From Marinoscillum sp040222955 (GTDB taxonomy: Bacteria > Bacteroidota > Bacteroidia > Cytophagales > Cyclobacteriaceae): DNA of 64,000 nucleotides. Both the position numbers and the translations under genes were made by a program. The notes under the pieces were generated by a model. The model did no database searches. It worked only from the letters and a program-made list of their open reading frames with translations, and was not told where the DNA came from. The stretch lies in contig NZ_JAVKCA010000021.1 of the NCBI RefSeq assembly GCF_040222955.1, forward strand, positions 62,001 to 126,000, in the 5' to 3' direction. Positions 27,970 through 37,186 of this stretch are shown piece after piece. Within the stretch, counting starts at the first letter, position 1. The number at the start of each line of letters is the position of its first letter.

Positions 27970-28050
27970 CTGTCCCCAGCATCCCTTGTGGTGAGTAGTA
28001 GATTTACTTATTTTAGCGCTTCCCGTCGGGACACGCTATTAACCTCATCC

Positions 28051-28512
28051 ATGAAATATTGTAACTACCCAGCAGTCATTATCGCACTTGTTTTTCTCCT
28101 GACAATTGGTTGTCAGGAGGTGCACCAACAAAAAGTTCTTGTTTCTCCACTTACAGGCACCTGGAGGTTACTGACAGGTACGATCATCCAGGGAAAAGAC
28201 ACCACTGTAACCAACTATACCATCAATCAGGAACTGATAAAAATCATCACTGATACACATTTTGCTTTCCTCCGACATGATCTTGGGAAGGACAGTACGA
28301 CCATTTTTGTGTCAGGAGGTGGTAGATGTAAAATTGATGATCAGCGTTACACCGAACACTTAGATTTTTGCAATTACAGAGCGTGGGAAAACAATACATT
28401 CGAGTTTGAATACAAGATTATTGGGGACACGCTTACGACCATTGGTACAGAAAAGGTAGAGGCCCTTGGCATCAATCAGCTGAATATAGAACAGTATTTG
28501 CGGGTGAAATAG
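28051..28512 (+). CDS. Small lipoprotein, lipocalin-like
   Basis: 153 residues from MKYCNYPAVIIALVFLLTIGC, a lipoprotein signal with lipobox LTIGC; an in-frame start 44 codons earlier lies inside the repeat and is rejected. The mature part begins with LTGTWRLLTGTIIQGKDT, the pattern of Bacteroidota lipocalin-like lipoproteins (beta-barrel, ligand unknown), and closes with strands around FEFEYKIIGDTLTTIG. It stands between two repeat copies in the accessory stretch and has no functional partner nearby. Confidence 0.65.
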   Translation: MKYCNYPAVIIALVFLLTIGCQEVHQQKVLVSPLTGTWRLLTGTIIQGKDTTVTNYTINQELIKIITDTHFAFLRHDLGKDSTTIFVSGGGRCKIDDQRYTEHLDFCNYRAWENNTFEFEYKIIGDTLTTIGTEKVEALGINQLNIEQYLRVK

Positions 28513-28599
28513 CAGGCATTTTCGGTGCCCTCGTTTGAATGGACTTTCAACGAAGCAAGATGCAGGCCAGTCCTGGATAAGATCAAGTAACTTTATGTA

Positions 28600-28845
28600 A
28601 TGGCAACTTTAAAAATTAGCGACAAATCAATCTCTCGATATTTTGGCTTTCTTAAAAATATGGACACACAATCAAAGAAAAAGCTAATAATCCAATTAAC
28701 AGATTCAATTGAATCAAAGGAAACAACTAAAAAAGGTATTGACCATTTGTTTGGAGCATGGGAAGACACCAAAACTGCCGAGGAAATGATTTCTGAAATC
28801 AGAGGTTCCCGAACACAAAACCGTGAAATTGAGGGGTTTGAATGA
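28600..28845 (+). CDS. Antitoxin of a VapBC-like pair
   Basis: 81 residues. The C-terminal signature IDHLFGAWEDTKTAEEMISEIRGSR with the closing REIEGFE is characteristic of antitoxins that precede PIN-domain (VapC) toxins in Bacteroidota. Its stop overlaps the start of the toxin gene (ATGA at 28842-28845). Because that toxin gene is cut off after about 17 recognisable codons, this antitoxin appears to be an orphan. Confidence 0.75.
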   Translation: MATLKISDKSISRYFGFLKNMDTQSKKKLIIQLTDSIESKETTKKGIDHLFGAWEDTKTAEEMISEIRGSRTQNREIEGFE

Positions 28846-28955
28846 AATATCTATTAGATACTAATATCTGCATTTACTTCTTTAAAGGTAACTGGAAAAC
28901 TGGATCAACGAGTAGACAACCAGTGAGTCAATGCACTCAAGGCGAGCTCGTGTGA
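28842..28955 (+). pseudogene. VapC-type PIN toxin, truncated by repeat copy 4
   Basis: Starts with the classic PIN N-terminus MKYLLDTNICIYFFKG, including the first metal-binding aspartate (Asp6). Intact toxins of this type are about 130 residues, but here the homology ends after about 17 codons. The frame then runs through unrelated sequence and stops at 28953-28955 inside the palindromic repeat. The remaining three acidic residues of the active site are missing, so the product cannot be an active RNase. Confidence 0.75.
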
Positions 28956-29055
28956 AAATGTCATGCTGAGCTCCGTCGAAGCATCAGACATTTTCACTTC
29001 CGGCATTCGTGGAAAAGAACGCCTGCCCCTACCTCAGCACAAAGATCTTTCCGGC
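28931..29055. repeat. Palindromic interspersed repeat, copy 4, at the 3' end of the SprB-like gene
   Basis: Short remnant of the left connector (GGCGAGCTCGTGTGAAAA), the perfect 46-base palindrome at 28952-28997 and the right tail 28998-29028. It abuts the stop codon of the SprB-like gene at 29029 and matches copy 3 for about 100 bases, including the gene's last codons. The palindrome may act as that gene's transcription terminator although no T-run follows. Confidence 0.8.
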
Positions 29056-32000
29056 ATGCTTTCTGGTCACACCGGACTTGGCAGTATAGGTGATTTCGTA
29101 ATAGTAAGGCCCCTGGGGCACCGGATGGCCGTTGAACTTACCATCCCACGAAGCTGAGAGCTCTTCGCTTTCGAAAACCAGCAGTCCGTTTCTGTCCTGC
29201 ACACGCATGGTCATGGCTTTTACATTCTGAAAGCCCGGACGGAAGTTCTCATTGCTGCCATCGCCATTAGGCGTAAAGGCCGTAGGCACCGCAAAATTGT
29301 ACCCTTGTACAATCTCCAGGGTATCCGTTTTGGACAGTGTACAGCCCACCTCATTCTCTACAGTAAGTTTGAGCACATACACGCCCGGTGTGGTATAGGT
29401 CACCGTGGTGTTCTGCTTCTCATCGGCACGGGTATCACCAAAATCCCAAAACCACTTCTCTATGCCCTGCCCGAGCGATTCGTCAGTGAGGGTAATCGGA
29501 AAATCGATGGCAAACTCCTCCGTTTCCAGGCTAAACTCAGCCTCCAGTTCGTAGTCCGTATCAATGGTCAGCAGGGTATCAAACGTACAGCCCACATCAT
29601 CCAGCACACTCACCAGGTACTTGCGACCGGCCAGGTTCACGAAGTTGTTTTTAGAAGCATAGTCCCCACTGTCAAACGAATAGGTATACGGGAATGAACC
29701 ACCGGTACCCTGAAAGGTAATGGCTCCATTTTCTGTATTGGGGCAAAGGTTATTCTTTTGAGTGATCACATCCACACCCAGTCGCTCCGGTGAAGTGATG
29801 GTCACCTCTACTGAGGCCGTCTCACAGAAGTTGCTGTCCACTGCCAGGAGCTGATAAACCCCTGCCGGAATTCCCGCCAGGTCCTCCTGTTTGGAATAAG
29901 GAAGACCATCTTTCAGCCATTGCAAACTATAGGGCATAATCCCCCCGGTCACTGTGGCGTCAATTTCTGAATCGTAAGGCGTGGCGCAGGTATTGCTCAC
30001 GGAAGTAACCGCTATCCTGAATGGGTCGGGCTGTGCCACCTCCACGGTGCGTGTGAGCACACATCCTTCCAGGTCGGTCACGGTCACCCGATAGAAAGCC
30101 GCTTCCAGGTTGGTCGCAAAAGAGCTGGTTGCTGTAAATGGTAGTCCGTCCTTCAGCCAGCTAAACTGATAGGTACCATACCCACCACTTACCTGAGCAG
30201 ATACACTGCCATCACTGCCGCCGAAGCAGGAAACATCCACAATGTCAAAAACAAAAGCCAGCTCATCAGGATTCTCCAGGCTAAAGGTTTTGCTCTTGAT
30301 ACATCCATACTCATCCTCTATGAAAATCTCGTAAGTCCCGGCCCCTATTCCGTTCAGGTCCTCGGTGTTTTGAGAAAAAAGTACCCCGTTTTTCTCCCAG
30401 TATACCGAGTAATCCAGGTCAGGCTCGCCGGTGATCTGCACTTCCACATCGATCTCTCCATTGAAATCATCATGACAGGTCACCCGGGTAATGGTGCCAT
30501 CTATGAAAAACTCAGAAGGCGGATCGGCCACTGTAAAATCTGACGAATTGTACTGACACTGAAACTGATCCGTAACAATCAGCTGGTAGGTAGCTGCTTC
30601 CAGGTCGGTTATGTTTTGCCCGGTGCTGATGAGTTTCCCATCCAGCAGCCACTGGTAGCTGTAAGGCGGTGTGCCGTTGGTGGTGGTGATGGTCACGGCG
30701 CCATCCGATCCCCCTACACACGACGTATTTTTGATGGTGGAGGTCACCACGATGGGCAACGGATCATCCATGAAGATTACGGTATCCAGCTGACAGCCCT
30801 CACTGTCGGTGAGTGTGGCGGTGTATTTACCGGCAGGGATGTCCCCAAGGTCAAAATCAGTATCGGAAAGGTTGCCGGCCGCTTCACTTTTCCAGGAGAC
30901 GGTGTAATTGCCATAGCCTCCGGTAGGGTCCAGGGTGATGGATCCATCGCTGTAGCCATTGCAGGTCACACTGGAGATCTCAGGACGGAAATAGATTTTT
31001 GTGGGGTTGGTGATGATGTACTCATCGGTTCGCTCACAGCCGTTGGCGTCAGTGACCACTACCGAATAGGTGGCCGGGCCGAGGTTCTGAATGGGCACAA
31101 TGCCTGACTCACCCACACCCGTCTGACTGCTCAGTACGTCTCCGTTTTTATACCAGGTCAGGCTGTAGGAATCGGGATGTCCGGCACCCGCATCAATCAC
31201 CAGCGAGATGGCAGCATTTTTCTCCCCAGTACATTTAATCTCTGTAGGGTCAAGGGAAATATTGAAATCTGTGGCTGGCTGAGTGACCACATAAGTGGCC
31301 GTGAATGGATCGCAATCATTCTGATCTTCGATGGTGACAAAGTAACTACCAGGTGCCAGATCAAAAATGGAATCTGCACTGCTAAATGATGCGCCACTGG
31401 CATCATTCTCCTTCCAGGTGATGATGTACGGCGAAGTACCTCCGGTAATGTCGAGGGCTATGTAGCCTGTTTCGTCTCCACGGCATTTGATCTCCTGAAC
31501 ATTGGCAGTGGCAGAAACGGGCTCCGGGGCCTCCAGCGTGATGGTGGAGTCCATCGTACACCCGGCATAATCGCTCAGTACTACGCGATACACCCCATCA
31601 GCCAGCGAGGTGTAGCTGGTCTGGTTATTTTTGGAAGGTACAGCCGTACCATCCTTGTACCATCGGATGGAGTAGCTGATGTTGCTGCCCAGGTAGCCAC
31701 CAGAAGGATCGATCTCTATAGAACCGGTTTCATCGCCAAAACACTCGTTTTGGGTGATGGTGGGATTCATTACCAGCTCCGGGTATTCCACTATGTCAAA
31801 AGAAAGCGAACGTGAACAGCCATAGGTGTCCACGGTGGTCAGCTCATAAGTGCCCGGCTCCAGGTCCCCTTGTTTTAAGTCGAGCGTATTGGAGACAAAG
31901 AACACTCCGTCTTTGGTCCAGGTGATGTCTGTGGGATTAGGGTGCGTGGGTGAGCCCAGGTTGACGGTAATGTCGATGGTGCCGTCATTGGCGCCATTGC

Positions 32001-35000
32001 ACGTGACCGGAGTGGAGACACCGGATATGCTATAAGTCGTTGAAGGTTGTGTGACCGTAAAGTCAAAAGGATCCGACACACAGCCATTGTCATCGGTGAT
32101 GGTGAGCTGATATACCCCGGCCGCCAGGTTGGACAGGTCCTCTGTAATTGGCGCAAAAGAGCCGCCATCTTTGGTCCACACCAGATCGTATGTGCCCCCG
32201 GCAGATACTCCGCCAGTGATGGTCACGTCGATAGATCCGGTAGACTCGCCTTTGCAGGCTACATTCACAATTTCCGCAGTAGCAATCAGCTCATCAGGTG
32301 AAGCCATCACGATGGTGGAGGACTTGGCACAACCCAGATCGTCTGTGACGGTGACACGATAAGTGGCATCATCCAAACCGGAAATAGACAAGAGGTCATT
32401 ATAGGCCGGTTGGGCAACATTATTTCGGGTCCACCTGACTGTGAAAGTACCCAACTCCAGTCCTCCACTTGGGCTGATGTCGATGACTCCATTGGCATCC
32501 CCAAAGCATTCATTTTGAGTGACCGTGGGATTCACACTCAGCACTGGGTATTCCAGCACATCAAACGATATGGACTTGGAACAGGCATAGGTATTGTCGA
32601 TGGTGGTCATGACATAAGTACCCGGTGCCAGCCCTGTAATGGTCGTCAAACCGGTACCTGCCGGGTAGGCGGCTCCATCTTTGGTCCAGGTCACGCTGGC
32701 CACGTTAGGGTGACCAGAATCCGGCGTATAAACCGCCACAATCTTCCCGTCGTTGGCGCCATTACACACCACATCGGTGATGGTACCGGAGAGTGCATAA
32801 GTAGTGGCTGGTTCGGTGATGGTGTAGGTATTGGGGTCTACCTTCTCACATCCATTGTCATCTATGATGGTGACCTGGTAGGTGCCGGGTCCCAGATTGC
32901 TGATATCTTCCGTATTCGCATACCCCGGAGCTCCGTCTTTGGCCCAGTTGAAAAAGTACGACCCGCCGCTGGTGGGTGTCCCTCCTGTCACAGTGATACC
33001 GATGCTACCGGTGGTTTCATTCTTACAGGCGATGTCCGTCTCAGCATCCAACGCTATAGTGATGGGATCCGGAATGGTCACATCAAATGATTTGGAGGTG
33101 GTGCATCCTTCCGCATCGGTCACATGAAAAGAATACACATGATCATTGGTGACATCTTCTATCTTGGAAGTGGGAGATGTATGTGTAACGGTCTCCGCTC
33201 CCAGTGCTCCACCATCCCGCTTCCACTCAAAGGTATAGGGCGTAGTACCTCCTGTCACACTTACATTGATCTCTGTGGGGTCCGGGCTGAGGTCTGCAGG
33301 GCATAGAAACTCCGGTGCTACACCATTGATTGCCAATACTGCAGGTTCACTAATGTTAAAAGTAAGTGAACGGTAACACCCTGAGTTGGCTGTTACGTCA
33401 ATCCGGTACTCTCCTTCCTCCAGATCAGTTTTAGAAAAGAGCCCAGTGGCCACCGTTTCGCCTGAATTAACATCCACCCAAACGATGTTATCAGCTTCCA
33501 CCACCGGGTCAGTGTCCAACCCCGTATCAAACTCCCAGGTGTACGCCCCGTTACCAGCTCCGGCACAGGTAATATTGCTGGTGCTGACAAAAGACATTCC
33601 CCATTGCTTGATGGGCTCTGTCACTTCTTTATCCGCTACATCTACCGGACATCCATTTGAATCCTGTATCCAAAGATCGTATAGCCCAGCCGTGAGGTTG
33701 CCAATGGTAGGGGTGTTAAAGTAGTTAGCGCCCCCATCCACGGAATAAGAGTAAGAGCCTGATCCGCCAGTCACCACGAAAGTAATGGCGCCGGTGGCAT
33801 CGGTTTTACAAATCACTGGAGTTTGCGTGGCACTCACCAGCTGCGGGGTTTCGGGCTCCGCAAGCGTAGCCTCCACATCCAAAGTACACCCGGTCTGGCC
33901 AAATGCACGGATGGTATAAGTATCCGGCCCCAGTCCTGTAAAATCTGCTGTTCCAACAGCTACCCCGGTCTGACGCTTTAAGGTAATTTCTACCATGTCC
34001 CCATCATAGATTCGAAGCTCAAAAGGACTCTCGTCATCTTCCGTATCCGTGTCCAGCCGCACCTGTATAGTGCCATCATTATCACTGGTACACGTCACGT
34101 CCTGTTGGTCGTTTACCACAAAATTAAATCCCTTATAGATGTCCATTTGGGTACTCCCGGTACATCCGTTTTTATCTGTCACAATCACCTGATAAGAGCC
34201 TGAGTCCAACCCGGTGATTGCCCCTACGTTCGTGGCAATGACGGAAGCATCCTCCGCATTTTGCCATTCTATTTCAAAATTGAATGGGAATCCGGCCCCT
34301 GCCGAATAGGGTGTACCTCCTGAAATGGAATTGATGATAATCTGTCCACCCTGATTATTACAGTCAGCATTGACCGTATCAAAATCGATGGTAATGGAGC
34401 TGGGTTGGGTAATCTGAAAGTCCCCGGAAGCATTTGCCTTAACGCATCCATTGGCATCCCGCACAAAAGCCACATAGGTAGCTGCAGCCAGGCTTTCAAA
34501 CAAGCCTCCATTATCGGTATATCCCCCTGAATAAGTCGGTGAAGTGGCACCAGCCCCTATGCCAAGGCCATATTCATACGGCGCAGTACCTCCGGTAGCT
34601 GATACCTGCACAGACCCTGAGGCATCTCCGTTGCACAGGTTTTGGTCCAGCACTGTTTTGGTAACTGAAAGCAATGAGGCCGATCCACCCACTGTGATGG
34701 TACTCGTTCTGGTTTTAGGTGTATTGGCGGTACTTCGGGTCACGGTCACGGTCCAGTCGTCCTGAAAAAGACCATCAATGAGGTTAGTTCCAAAAGGGTT
34801 ATCAACTGTACCAGTGGCGTAGGGATTGACCAGGTCAGCGGATTCAAAGACCTCCCAGGTAAAAGAGTACCCAGAAACCCCACTCCCTGTGAGCACTAGT
34901 TCGATCTCCCCATCATTGGCACCAAAACAAGTCTCATTTACCGCTGTAAGGCCAATGTTCCAGTTTTGAGCAACAGCCGAAAAGCTGAAGAGTAGAGAAA

Positions 35001-35031
35001 CGGTGATTGCAATGAATAAATTCTTCATCAT
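29029..35031 (-). CDS. Giant SprB-repeat adhesin with gliding-motility C-terminal domain (T9SS type B client)
   Basis: 2000 residues with a signal peptide (MMKNLFIAITVSLLFSFSAVAQ). About 21 SprB-type repeats of 75-90 residues follow, each with a core like VTCNGANDGTI, TGG, W.KDG, L..G.Y.VTVTD..GC. Repeats 8-19 (about residues 668-1680) fall into four sets of three. A PKD domain lies at about 1825-1905 (FWDFGD, TPGVYVLKLTV). The C-terminus (about 1910-2000) is the gliding motility-associated domain (VPTAFTPNGDG, ending HAGKIFVLR), the type B T9SS sorting signal. It should be exported by T9SS and displayed on the cell surface as an adhesin. The preceding gene, ten bases upstream, encodes its likely SprF-type partner. 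Cysteines are regularly paired within the repeats. Confidence 0.93.
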   Translation of the reverse strand: MMKNLFIAITVSLLFSFSAVAQNWNIGLTAVNETCFGANDGEIELVLTGSGVSGYSFTWEVFESADLVNPYATGTVDNPFGTNLIDGLFQDDWTVTVTRSTANTPKTRTSTITVGGSASLLSVTKTVLDQNLCNGDASGSVQVSATGGTAPYEYGLGIGAGATSPTYSGGYTDNGGLFESLAAATYVAFVRDANGCVKANASGDFQITQPSSITIDFDTVNADCNNQGGQIIINSISGGTPYSAGAGFPFNFEIEWQNAEDASVIATNVGAITGLDSGSYQVIVTDKNGCTGSTQMDIYKGFNFVVNDQQDVTCTSDNDGTIQVRLDTDTEDDESPFELRIYDGDMVEITLKRQTGVAVGTADFTGLGPDTYTIRAFGQTGCTLDVEATLAEPETPQLVSATQTPVICKTDATGAITFVVTGGSGSYSYSVDGGANYFNTPTIGNLTAGLYDLWIQDSNGCPVDVADKEVTEPIKQWGMSFVSTSNITCAGAGNGAYTWEFDTGLDTDPVVEADNIVWVDVNSGETVATGLFSKTDLEEGEYRIDVTANSGCYRSLTFNISEPAVLAINGVAPEFLCPADLSPDPTEINVSVTGGTTPYTFEWKRDGGALGAETVTHTSPTSKIEDVTNDHVYSFHVTDAEGCTTSKSFDVTIPDPITIALDAETDIACKNETTGSIGITVTGGTPTSGGSYFFNWAKDGAPGYANTEDISNLGPGTYQVTIIDDNGCEKVDPNTYTITEPATTYALSGTITDVVCNGANDGKIVAVYTPDSGHPNVASVTWTKDGAAYPAGTGLTTITGLAPGTYVMTTIDNTYACSKSISFDVLEYPVLSVNPTVTQNECFGDANGVIDISPSGGLELGTFTVRWTRNNVAQPAYNDLLSISGLDDATYRVTVTDDLGCAKSSTIVMASPDELIATAEIVNVACKGESTGSIDVTITGGVSAGGTYDLVWTKDGGSFAPITEDLSNLAAGVYQLTITDDNGCVSDPFDFTVTQPSTTYSISGVSTPVTCNGANDGTIDITVNLGSPTHPNPTDITWTKDGVFFVSNTLDLKQGDLEPGTYELTTVDTYGCSRSLSFDIVEYPELVMNPTITQNECFGDETGSIEIDPSGGYLGSNISYSIRWYKDGTAVPSKNNQTSYTSLADGVYRVVLSDYAGCTMDSTITLEAPEPVSATANVQEIKCRGDETGYIALDITGGTSPYIITWKENDASGASFSSADSIFDLAPGSYFVTIEDQNDCDPFTATYVVTQPATDFNISLDPTEIKCTGEKNAAISLVIDAGAGHPDSYSLTWYKNGDVLSSQTGVGESGIVPIQNLGPATYSVVVTDANGCERTDEYIITNPTKIYFRPEISSVTCNGYSDGSITLDPTGGYGNYTVSWKSEAAGNLSDTDFDLGDIPAGKYTATLTDSEGCQLDTVIFMDDPLPIVVTSTIKNTSCVGGSDGAVTITTTNGTPPYSYQWLLDGKLISTGQNITDLEAATYQLIVTDQFQCQYNSSDFTVADPPSEFFIDGTITRVTCHDDFNGEIDVEVQITGEPDLDYSVYWEKNGVLFSQNTEDLNGIGAGTYEIFIEDEYGCIKSKTFSLENPDELAFVFDIVDVSCFGGSDGSVSAQVSGGYGTYQFSWLKDGLPFTATSSFATNLEAAFYRVTVTDLEGCVLTRTVEVAQPDPFRIAVTSVSNTCATPYDSEIDATVTGGIMPYSLQWLKDGLPYSKQEDLAGIPAGVYQLLAVDSNFCETASVEVTITSPERLGVDVITQKNNLCPNTENGAITFQGTGGSFPYTYSFDSGDYASKNNFVNLAGRKYLVSVLDDVGCTFDTLLTIDTDYELEAEFSLETEEFAIDFPITLTDESLGQGIEKWFWDFGDTRADEKQNTTVTYTTPGVYVLKLTVENEVGCTLSKTDTLEIVQGYNFAVPTAFTPNGDGSNENFRPGFQNVKAMTMRVQDRNGLLVFESEELSASWDGKFNGHPVPQGPYYYEITYTAKSGVTRKHAGKIFVLR
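29990..33060. repeat. Four tandem copies of a three-repeat block (about 765 bp) in the SprB-like gene
   Basis: Blocks begin near 33025, 32260, 31488 and 30722 and end near 29990, giving steps of about 765, 772, 766 and 732 bases. Each block has repeat types in the order a (ACKxExTGSI), b (CNGANDGxI with a GHP loop, led by QPxTxYxISG) and c (NECFGDxxGxI, led by a YPxLxxNPTxTQ linker). The middle two blocks are the most alike. Confidence 0.75.
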
Positions 35032-35041
35032 CTGGTTGATA

Positions 35042-36055
35042 TTAATAAGGAATTGGACACTTCAGACGCTTCGCGGAGCGTGGGGTGGCATTTGGATCAG
35101 AGGGATCAAAAAGGAGTGAGATCGAAATTTCATGTACTCCACCCGGATTGATTCTGTTATTGAGTGGCATGTCATAGCTGTAGCCAATAGAGAAATCAAA
35201 TTTGGTCACCCCTAGGATCCAGGATACCGCGGAGTATTCACCCTCGCTAAATGGATTGGGTATGCCCCGGTAAAGTGCCCCAAAGAGAATAGGTTCATAC
35301 TGCACAATGGCCCCTGCATCCAGTTGACTAAAGCCACCCTGAGCCACATAGTTGAAGGTAGGCATCACAAACCTCCTCAGTTTCGATTTGGACTTTCGCC
35401 CCTTTTCCGCCAGGCTCACGCTCACACCCCCATGCACAGAGTACCTGACAGGCAGTGTGGCATTTCCACCCTCTACAAAAGAGATGTTATTTTCCAGCAT
35501 ATTGTGCATAGAGTACCCAAACCACCAGTTGGCACCATAGGTGAGTACTCCGGCAGACACATCGAAAAAGCTGATCCGGTCATTGACCGCCAGCGGCTCT
35601 GAGGTGCCTCCTCCACTCACATTGCCATCCGAGTCTATCTGATCCGAAAAAAGGAATTTACTAAAATCAATCCCCTGACGGGTATAAGAGGCCTGAAGCG
35701 CTGGCTTCACCGTCACCTTTTTGTTGATAGAAAAGTCATAGCTCAGTGGCACAGCCACAGTCTGGGAGATATATCCGCTGTACGCGTCTTCATCTGAGAT
35801 GAAAAGCAGCCCGGCACTGGCATAAAAATCCTTGAAGTAGTAATCGGCATAAGCCGAAAAGGTGGTGTAGGCAGCCTCTTCAGAGTTGCCCTGCTTGCGG
35901 TAGTTGATCCCGGCCCTGGCGGCGCCAGAGGCTCCCGTGAAAGCGGGATTCAGATAGACGGGTGCCTGATAGTACTGTGTAAATCTGACATCCTGTGCCT
36001 GAAGGCAGGTCATTGCACCCCCAACGAGTAGTGCTGTTAGTAGAAGTTTTTTCAT
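35042..36055 (-). CDS. PorP/SprF family type IX secretion system membrane protein
   Basis: 337 residues with a signal peptide (ending LQAQ) and the family start DVRFTQYYQAPVYLNPAFTGA. The rest is an outer-membrane beta-barrel pattern closing with FSIGYSYDMPLNN and EISISLLFDP. SprF-type proteins are needed for secretion or surface attachment of the SprB-type adhesin encoded next to them; here the adhesin gene follows after ten bases on the same strand, so the pair is one operon. PorP itself belongs to the core secretion machinery, but the position beside a type B client favours an SprF-like role. Confidence 0.93.
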   Translation of the reverse strand: MKKLLLTALLVGGAMTCLQAQDVRFTQYYQAPVYLNPAFTGASGAARAGINYRKQGNSEEAAYTTFSAYADYYFKDFYASAGLLFISDEDAYSGYISQTVAVPLSYDFSINKKVTVKPALQASYTRQGIDFSKFLFSDQIDSDGNVSGGGTSEPLAVNDRISFFDVSAGVLTYGANWWFGYSMHNMLENNISFVEGGNATLPVRYSVHGGVSVSLAEKGRKSKSKLRRFVMPTFNYVAQGGFSQLDAGAIVQYEPILFGALYRGIPNPFSEGEYSAVSWILGVTKFDFSIGYSYDMPLNNRINPGGVHEISISLLFDPSDPNATPRSAKRLKCPIPY

Positions 36056-36291
36056 TTCGCCAATTTTACCTCTGAGCTTCGCTTAAGGAGCATCTTCCTA
36101 AAATTAACCCTGAAATGACACAGTTGCTAAAAAACAACCAGATAATCCCCATTTCCGGTACCCGGGAAAATACATTGTAAACTTCCGCAATTCTATTATT
36201 AATCACACTACCTAATAAGGGGTAAATAGCGGGAGGTCAGCGTATGCCATACAATGGCCCTCGAAAAAACTTTTGAAATGTTCTTACAGAC

Positions 36292-37182
36292 TCAGTAATC
36301 CTGCAAAAGGACCTTCCACGCGGACAGTGGATCTCCTGCATCCAGGTGTTGGGCGGCAAGCTTGTGCAGCTCCACCTGTATCCGGTCAGGTTCATGGTCT
36401 ACATACTGGAGAATCGCGCTCACTTCAGGTTCATTGGCAAAATTGTTCACCTCCTCCTCGGAGGGCATGCTTTCCACATTGCCCAGCTTGCCCAGGTGGT
36501 TACCTGTAAGTACTTTGCTGTTTCTAATGCTCTTTGGTATGTTATCAACTCCCATTCCTTTGGTTTTAATTGGTTTTTCTACTTCGAAAAGTGCGTCTCC
36601 CTGCGCTCTGCAATACCAATCACCCCCCATTCGTGAGACAGCGTCCAATTTAAAAGGATCAATTTTACTATTCAAGAAAATATCGTCTGAAATGTGGGCA
36701 AGCTGCACCTCACAGATCACCAGATTACCCGCGCCGCCATTTTCACCCAGGGCTTTCACCTCCACCACCCTGCACTCGTAGGCTGCCGGTGCTTCCCCTA
36801 CCCGTGGCGGCCGCACCGTTTCTGAGGCCACGGCTGTCAGCCCCGATTTCACAAACTCATCCACGCCACGGTCATACTCTGAGCTGGCCAGCGACATCTG
36901 CTCCACCATACTGTAATTCACAATGCTGATGGTCACTTCCGGCACCTCCAGCACGTTCTCCAGGGTATGCTTGGTGGAGTTGTCCCTCGCCCTGCGGGCG
37001 GGTGAAAACACGAGTATCGGTGGATTGGCGCTGAATACGTTGAAAAAAGAAAAAGGACTCAGGTTCACCCGGCCTTCTATGTCCACTGTACTGGCAAAAG
37101 CGATGGGCCTGGGAGCTATGGTCCCCAACAAGAGCTGATGAAACTCAGGAACGGATACGTCGGAAGGTTTGATCTTTGCCAT
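36292..37182 (-). CDS. Flavin reductase-like FMN-binding protein
   Basis: 296 residues. The first 200 fit the flavin reductase-like split barrel (HpaC/DIM6-NTAB type): LLLGTIAPRPIAFASTVD, NLSPFSFFNVFSANPPILVFSP and the NTxxN-like segment DNSTKHTL. About 90 further residues at the C-terminus are typical of a Bacteroidota subgroup. It probably binds FMN; the substrate is unknown. Its start is four bases after the stop of fumarylacetoacetase on the same strand, so the two are one operon, suggesting a link to aromatic amino acid breakdown. Confidence 0.85.
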   Translation of the reverse strand: MAKIKPSDVSVPEFHQLLLGTIAPRPIAFASTVDIEGRVNLSPFSFFNVFSANPPILVFSPARRARDNSTKHTLENVLEVPEVTISIVNYSMVEQMSLASSEYDRGVDEFVKSGLTAVASETVRPPRVGEAPAAYECRVVEVKALGENGGAGNLVICEVQLAHISDDIFLNSKIDPFKLDAVSRMGGDWYCRAQGDALFEVEKPIKTKGMGVDNIPKSIRNSKVLTGNHLGKLGNVESMPSEEEVNNFANEPEVSAILQYVDHEPDRIQVELHKLAAQHLDAGDPLSAWKVLLQDY

Positions 37183-37186
37183 GATC

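Noticed and set aside
27758..27982. 74-codon minus-strand frame across repeat copy 3
   Set aside because: Its product is a translation of the repeat itself (same MSDASTELSMTFSHEF string as copy 1), so it is a by-product of the repeat.
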